Assembly: GCF_051851555.1 (NCBI RefSeq)
Contig: NZ_JBPDVH010000001.1
Coordinates: 124,001-188,000 of the forward strand
Origin: Lonepinella sp051851555
GTDB lineage: Bacteria > Pseudomonadota > Gammaproteobacteria > Enterobacterales > Pasteurellaceae
Direction: 5' to 3'
DNA length: 64,000 nt
Shown piece by piece: positions 60,314 to 64,000 of this stretch (within the stretch, counting starts at the first letter, position 1; the number at the start of each line of letters is the position of its first letter). The translations under genes and the position numbers were made by a program. The notes under the pieces were generated by a model. It did no database searches. It was given only the letters and a program-made list of their open reading frames with translations, and was not told where the DNA came from.

Positions 60314-62320
60314 TTATTTTTTCGCTTTAAGTACACGCTGCGCAAAAATCGTTACCCCAGCGGCAAAGACGATCAGCCCGAGAATCTCAGCGGTGCCGCC
60401 CCAGTTTTCAAGGTTGAGTGCGAGTGGTGCGTCAGACCCACCGGAAGTGACCGAGCCTGCGATAATAAAGGCAAGAAGTACCCCGATTAAACTTTCACCC
60501 ACGATTAAACCCGCAGCAAATAACGTCCCTGAGCGTTCCGCTTTTTTCTTGAGTTCATCGGCATTCTTGCCAGAACGTTTCGCATAGCTGTCTAAATGAC
60601 GATTCGTCAACCAAGCCAATATCGCCCCAATAATTAATGGTGCATTAATTGACGGCGGTAAATAAATCCCCATACCAATCGCTAATGCAGGTAAAGCGAA
60701 ACGGTTGTTAGATGATTTTTTCAATAACGCATCAATGATAATCACCACCACACCTAAACCAATACCAAAGAAGATATAACCCCATTCTAAGTTATGGGAG
60801 AAAATACCGTTAGCAATAGTCATCATTAAGGTCGCTTGTGGTGCAGAAAGCACTTGACTTGGATCCATTCCCTCACGTGGTACAGCACCCGTAAATCCAT
60901 AAGAATAATAGAGAATATCAAGCACCGGTGCAATCACTAACGCTCCAACAATGACCCCAATAATTAAGGCAACCTGTTGACGCCAAGGGGTGGCATGAAT
61001 CAGATAACCGGTTTTTAAATCTTGTAAGTTATCGTTAGAAATGGCTGCCGTACAGATCACGATAGAACAGCTAAATAAGGTCAACGCCGTTAAGAATTTT
61101 TGACCGTCAGCGGTATCTAATAAGCCAGCAGATGAACCAATTAACATTAACACAATGGCCGTGATAACCACGGAAATAATACCGATACCGGAAATTGGGC
61201 TAGATGATGAACCCACCAAACCGGCCATATAACCACAAGCGGCGGCGACTAAGAAACCGATCACAAAGGCCAATAACGTACAAACCACAATTAACGTAAT
61301 GGCGACTGCAGGTTCAATACCCACGGGTTCTAAGAAACTATATAAAGCTAATACAATCAAGACCACGGAAACCAAGCTAATATAAATCATGGCTTTCGGT
61401 GATAAATCTTGCGTAGTGCGGTCATTATTTTTAAAATTTGGATCCTTTAACGCACGGAATGATTGAATCATCCCTTGTGCCATCGGTTTCATTAACACTA
61501 ATAATGTCCAAATCGCCGCAATACCGATAGTACCTACCCCGATAAAGCGTACTTTACTTTTCCAAATACTCACCGCATAGCCGACCATGTCTGCATCTAC
61601 TGGCATTGGTGAAGCAGAGGTAAAATATGGCACCGCAATGCCCCATGCAATGAAGATACCGAGTAGAATCGCAATACCGCCCACGATACCAACCAAATAA
61701 CCCGCACCTAACAAGGCAAGTGAAAAGCCCATTGGCACTTGGAAAATCGCATTGCCGCCTTTAAACCAAAGGCTCGCACTGTCGGCAATCACACGCAGTC
61801 CATTGGTCGCAAATCCCACCACCGCAGCAATCACACCACCGGTGGCAATTTCTTTAATGCCACTGTCGCCAGAATGATCATCACCGGCTTTCAAAATTTC
61901 AGCCGCTGCAACGCCCTCTGGATACGGTAAATCACTTTTGACCACCATCACATGTCGCAATGGCACGGTGAAAATCACCCCGAGTACCCCACCAGAGATA
62001 CAGATCAATAAGGTTTGCCAAAATGGAAAGCCTTGCCAGTACCCCATCATTAACATGGCCGGCAACACGAAGATCACCGAAGATAAGGTCCCCGCAGAAG
62101 AGGCTTGGGTTTGTACCATGTTATTTTCAAGAATATTGGCATCTTTGAAAAATTTTAATACTGCCATAGAAATCACGGCAGCCGGAATAGAGGAAGCGAA
62201 CGTTAAGCCCACTTTCAGCCCTAAATAAACGTTTGACGCCGTAAACACGACGGTAATTAACGCCCCGAGAATCGTTCCTCGCAGTGTTAATTCTTTTAAT
62301 GAAAGATCATTGCTTGACAT
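60314..62320 (-). CDS. OPT-family oligopeptide transporter
   Basis: The 668-residue protein has about 15-16 membrane segments and the OPT-family hallmarks (ELTLRGTILGALITVVFTASNVYLGLKVGLTFASSIPAAVIS in the first segments, PYPEGVAAAEILKAG near residue 135, and GSSSSPISGIGI). OPT proteins import short peptides or metal chelates. H. influenzae has a similar gene. It is transcribed alone. Confidence 0.9.
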   Translation of the reverse strand: MSSNDLSLKELTLRGTILGALITVVFTASNVYLGLKVGLTFASSIPAAVISMAVLKFFKDANILENNMVQTQASSAGTLSSVIFVLPAMLMMGYWQGFPFWQTLLICISGGVLGVIFTVPLRHVMVVKSDLPYPEGVAAAEILKAGDDHSGDSGIKEIATGGVIAAVVGFATNGLRVIADSASLWFKGGNAIFQVPMGFSLALLGAGYLVGIVGGIAILLGIFIAWGIAVPYFTSASPMPVDADMVGYAVSIWKSKVRFIGVGTIGIAAIWTLLVLMKPMAQGMIQSFRALKDPNFKNNDRTTQDLSPKAMIYISLVSVVLIVLALYSFLEPVGIEPAVAITLIVVCTLLAFVIGFLVAAACGYMAGLVGSSSSPISGIGIISVVITAIVLMLIGSSAGLLDTADGQKFLTALTLFSCSIVICTAAISNDNLQDLKTGYLIHATPWRQQVALIIGVIVGALVIAPVLDILYYSYGFTGAVPREGMDPSQVLSAPQATLMMTIANGIFSHNLEWGYIFFGIGLGVVVIIIDALLKKSSNNRFALPALAIGMGIYLPPSINAPLIIGAILAWLTNRHLDSYAKRSGKNADELKKKAERSGTLFAAGLIVGESLIGVLLAFIIAGSVTSGGSDAPLALNLENWGGTAEILGLIVFAAGVTIFAQRVLKAKK

Positions 62321-62448
62321 ATAAATTATCCCTTAATATAAAAAACCTCAGTATCTTACTGTAATTTACGCCGTAAAAAAAGCATAAATATCACCATATA
62401 ATAATTAATCAACTTTATTTAATAAAATTTAATTAATTTAACGAATTT

Positions 62449-63006
62449 TTATATTTTTTCTAAATAATCTCGCAAAGCATAAATAGCGACTAAATTACGA
62501 CTCTCACAAAAATCAGGATTGTTCAGTAATTCATCTAATTTTGCCAAAGGGAAACGCAGGATTTCTAACGGCTCCGGCTCATCACCCTCTAATTTTGATG
62601 GATAAAAATCGCGTGCCACTAAAATGTGCATTGGGCTGTTCATAAAAGTTAAATTAGAATTGACCGTGCGTAAATGAATAAACTGTTTGGCGCCCAAGCC
62701 CAGTTCTTCTTGCATTTCACGGTTGGCACTTTGTTCAATGGTTTCCTCTTTTTCCATCAACCCTTTGCAGAAACCCAACTCATAACGCTCGGTTCCCATG
62801 GCATATTCTCGCACCATTAACAGATCATCGCCATCAATCGGCAACACCATCACCGCCGCCCGACTGGCAGGCTTAAAACGCTCATAAGTGCGGTGAATTC
62901 CATTGGAGAATTTGAGATCCACCGATTGAATGGTAAAAATACGGGATTGACAAGCAGTTTGAATGTTCAAAATTTGTGGTAAGGTTTTTTCAGAAAATAG
63001 GGGCAT
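62449..63006 (-). CDS. nudE: ADP-compounds hydrolase NudE
   Basis: NudE hydrolyses ADP-ribose, NADH and Ap3A-like molecules. The 185-residue product has the Nudix box G-x5-E-x7-REMQEELG (GLMEKEETIEQSANREMQEELG in context, near 100-121) and the family start MPLFSEKTLPQIL. It is divergent from hslR, the neighbourhood also known in E. coli (nudE ... hslR hslO). Confidence 0.93.
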   Translation of the reverse strand: MPLFSEKTLPQILNIQTACQSRIFTIQSVDLKFSNGIHRTYERFKPASRAAVMVLPIDGDDLLMVREYAMGTERYELGFCKGLMEKEETIEQSANREMQEELGLGAKQFIHLRTVNSNLTFMNSPMHILVARDFYPSKLEGDEPEPLEILRFPLAKLDELLNNPDFCESRNLVAIYALRDYLEKI

Positions 63007-63078
63007 TTTGTGATCTCTCGTTTTACAAAAAATAAGAATAACGATACCATAAACAGCGAACAGATTTAAGGGAAAATC

Positions 63079-63492
63079 ATGGCAAAAGGTAAATCAAATA
63101 AATCACAGGCACAACAAGACGATAATGATGTTCGTCTTGATAAATGGTTATGGGCAGCACGTTTCTACAAAACTCGCACCATTGCCAAAGAAATGATTGA
63201 CGGTGGTAAGGTGCATTATAATGGACAACGCACGAAACCCAATAAAACCGTGGAAATCGGTGCAAACATCAAATTACGCCAAGGCAACGAAGAAAAAGAG
63301 ATCAACGTCACCGCACTTTCCACACAACGCCGTGGCGCCCCCGAGGCACAATTACTGTATTGCGAAACGGCGCAAAGTATTGAAACACGTGAAAAAATTG
63401 CATTAGCTCGCAAAATGAATGCTATGCCACATCCTGATCGTCGACCAAATAAAAAAGAACGGCGAGAACTCATTCAATTTAAACATCAGTAA
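63079..63492 (+). CDS. hslR: Ribosome-associated heat shock protein Hsp15
   Basis: Hsp15 binds 50S subunits carrying stalled nascent chains. The 137-residue product has an S4 RNA-binding domain (VRLDKWLWAARFYKTRTIAKEMI, residues about 15-60) and a long basic C-terminal tail. AAGGG lies 8 bases before the ATG. I saw no sigma-32 promoter in the 72-bp upstream gap. Confidence 0.95.
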   Translation: MAKGKSNKSQAQQDDNDVRLDKWLWAARFYKTRTIAKEMIDGGKVHYNGQRTKPNKTVEIGANIKLRQGNEEKEINVTALSTQRRGAPEAQLLYCETAQSIETREKIALARKMNAMPHPDRRPNKKERRELIQFKHQ

Positions 63493-63501
63493 CCAAATCA
63501 C

Positions 63502-63532
63502 AAAAAGTGCGGTAAAATACACCGCAGTTTTT
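63502..63532 (+). terminator. Uptake-signal hairpin between hslR and hslO
   Basis: AAGTGCGGT and ACCGCAGTT pair with one mismatch around a 7-base loop and end in Ts. It may attenuate but not fully stop transcription into hslO. Confidence 0.5.
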
Positions 63533-63552
63533 ACAAGGAACCACAAAAGAAC

Positions 63553-64000
63553 ATGGCCGATTACTTAAAAGACCCTCACAAAGATAACGACAAACTGTAT
63601 CGCTACCTCTTCCAAAACCGTGCCGTACGTGGCGAATGGGTGCGGATTAACCAAAGTTTTATCGATACCTTAAATACCCATCATTACCCAAAAGCCGTAC
63701 AAAACTTACTTGGCGAAATGCTGGTCGCCACTACCTTACTCACCGCTACGCTAAAATTTAACGGCAATATTACCGTGCAAATTCAAGGCGACGGTCCGTT
63801 AAAATTAGCCTTAGTCAATGGTTCCGACAGCCAACAAATCCGTGCGTTAGCTCGCTTGCAAGGCGAAGTTACCGACCAAATGAGCTTGCAACAAATGATT
63901 GGCAAAGGCGTGTTAGTGATCACCATTGCGCCAAACGAGGGCGAGCGCTATCAAGGTGTGGTCGCCTTAGACAAACCGACCATTACCGAATGCCTAGAAG
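63553..64000 (+). CDS. hslO: Redox-regulated chaperone Hsp33, N-terminal part (cut by window edge)
   Basis: Hsp33 is a holdase activated by oxidative stress. The frame from the ATG at 63553 stays open for 149 residues to the window end. It starts MADYLKDPHKDNDKLYRYLF and contains VRGEWVRINQSF and IQGDGPLKLALVNGS, typical of the N-terminal domain. The zinc cysteines lie beyond the window. It follows hslR as in E. coli. Confidence 0.95.
   Translation, partial: MADYLKDPHKDNDKLYRYLFQNRAVRGEWVRINQSFIDTLNTHHYPKAVQNLLGEMLVATTLLTATLKFNGNITVQIQGDGPLKLALVNGSDSQQIRALARLQGEVTDQMSLQQMIGKGVLVITIAPNEGERYQGVVALDKPTITECLE

Noticed and set aside
63007..63078. Heat-shock sigma-32 promoter before hslR
   Set aside because: No CTTGAAA/CCCCAT pair at proper spacing is present in this gap.

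Overview
The window is chromosomal DNA from a gamma-proteobacterium of the family Pasteurellaceae. The 9-bp DNA uptake signal AAGTGCGGT, or its complement, occurs about 40 times here. That is the Haemophilus/Pasteurella/Aggregatibacter-type signal, not the Actinobacillus pleuropneumoniae type. Gene content agrees: pilABCD, comF, menaquinone genes, focA-pflB and a glycine riboswitch in front of an AGCS symporter. I cannot fix genus or species from this sequence alone.

Layout. 1-3033: the 5' part of an O-acetylhomoserine sulfhydrylase gene, a palindromic repeat region, then plsC-ftsP. 3034-9250: an exported protein preceded by ten copies of a 7-bp repeat, then prmA, dusB-fis, groES-groEL (with a clear sigma-32 promoter) and a MarC-family gene. 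9300-15470 (minus strand): pnp-nlpI-deaD and pflA. 15580-18770: lexA, a Na+/H+-antiporter-family gene and priC. 18769-25470 (minus strand): an outer-membrane protein/lipoprotein pair, accB-accC-yhdT-panF, aroQ and menC. 25457-27943: an accessory insert carrying a HEPN/MNT toxin-antitoxin pair, an XRE regulator, a lipoprotein and a membrane protein. 27979-32569: menH-menB, the riboswitch-controlled symporter, and coaE-yacG-GNAT. 32570-36690: a second accessory insert with small exported proteins, a zinc-ribbon membrane protein, an unrecognised 240-residue protein and a Phd/PIN toxin-antitoxin pair. 36685-47440: pilABCD, ampD, rpsT, murJ, an EamA transporter, rlmC, nagZ, ycfL and hinT. 47500-54060: focA-pflB, ribF, nfuA, comF and a membrane protein. 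54226-64000: a repeat-bearing surface lipoprotein, fmt-rsmB, mscL, trkA, a glycosyltransferase, an OPT transporter, nudE, hslR and the start of hslO.

How the parts work together. Most genes are core metabolism in conserved pairings. FocA, PflB and PflA form the anaerobic pyruvate-formate step. MenH, MenB and MenC serve menaquinone synthesis, but here menB and menC are separated by the first accessory insert. AccB and AccC supply malonyl-CoA. PilA-D and ComF belong to natural transformation, and pilA and comF share a nearly identical CRP-like site at matching distances. AmpD, NagZ and MurJ handle peptidoglycan recycling and lipid II transport.

The least explained parts are the two accessory inserts, the 7-bp repeat array at 3101-3170, a multi-hairpin 3' element present after both priC and pflB, a terminator-like hairpin in the dusB-fis leader, and an inverted repeat centred on the apparent -35 of the outer-membrane protein gene. 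No rRNA, tRNA, CRISPR array, intact insertion sequence or prophage was seen.
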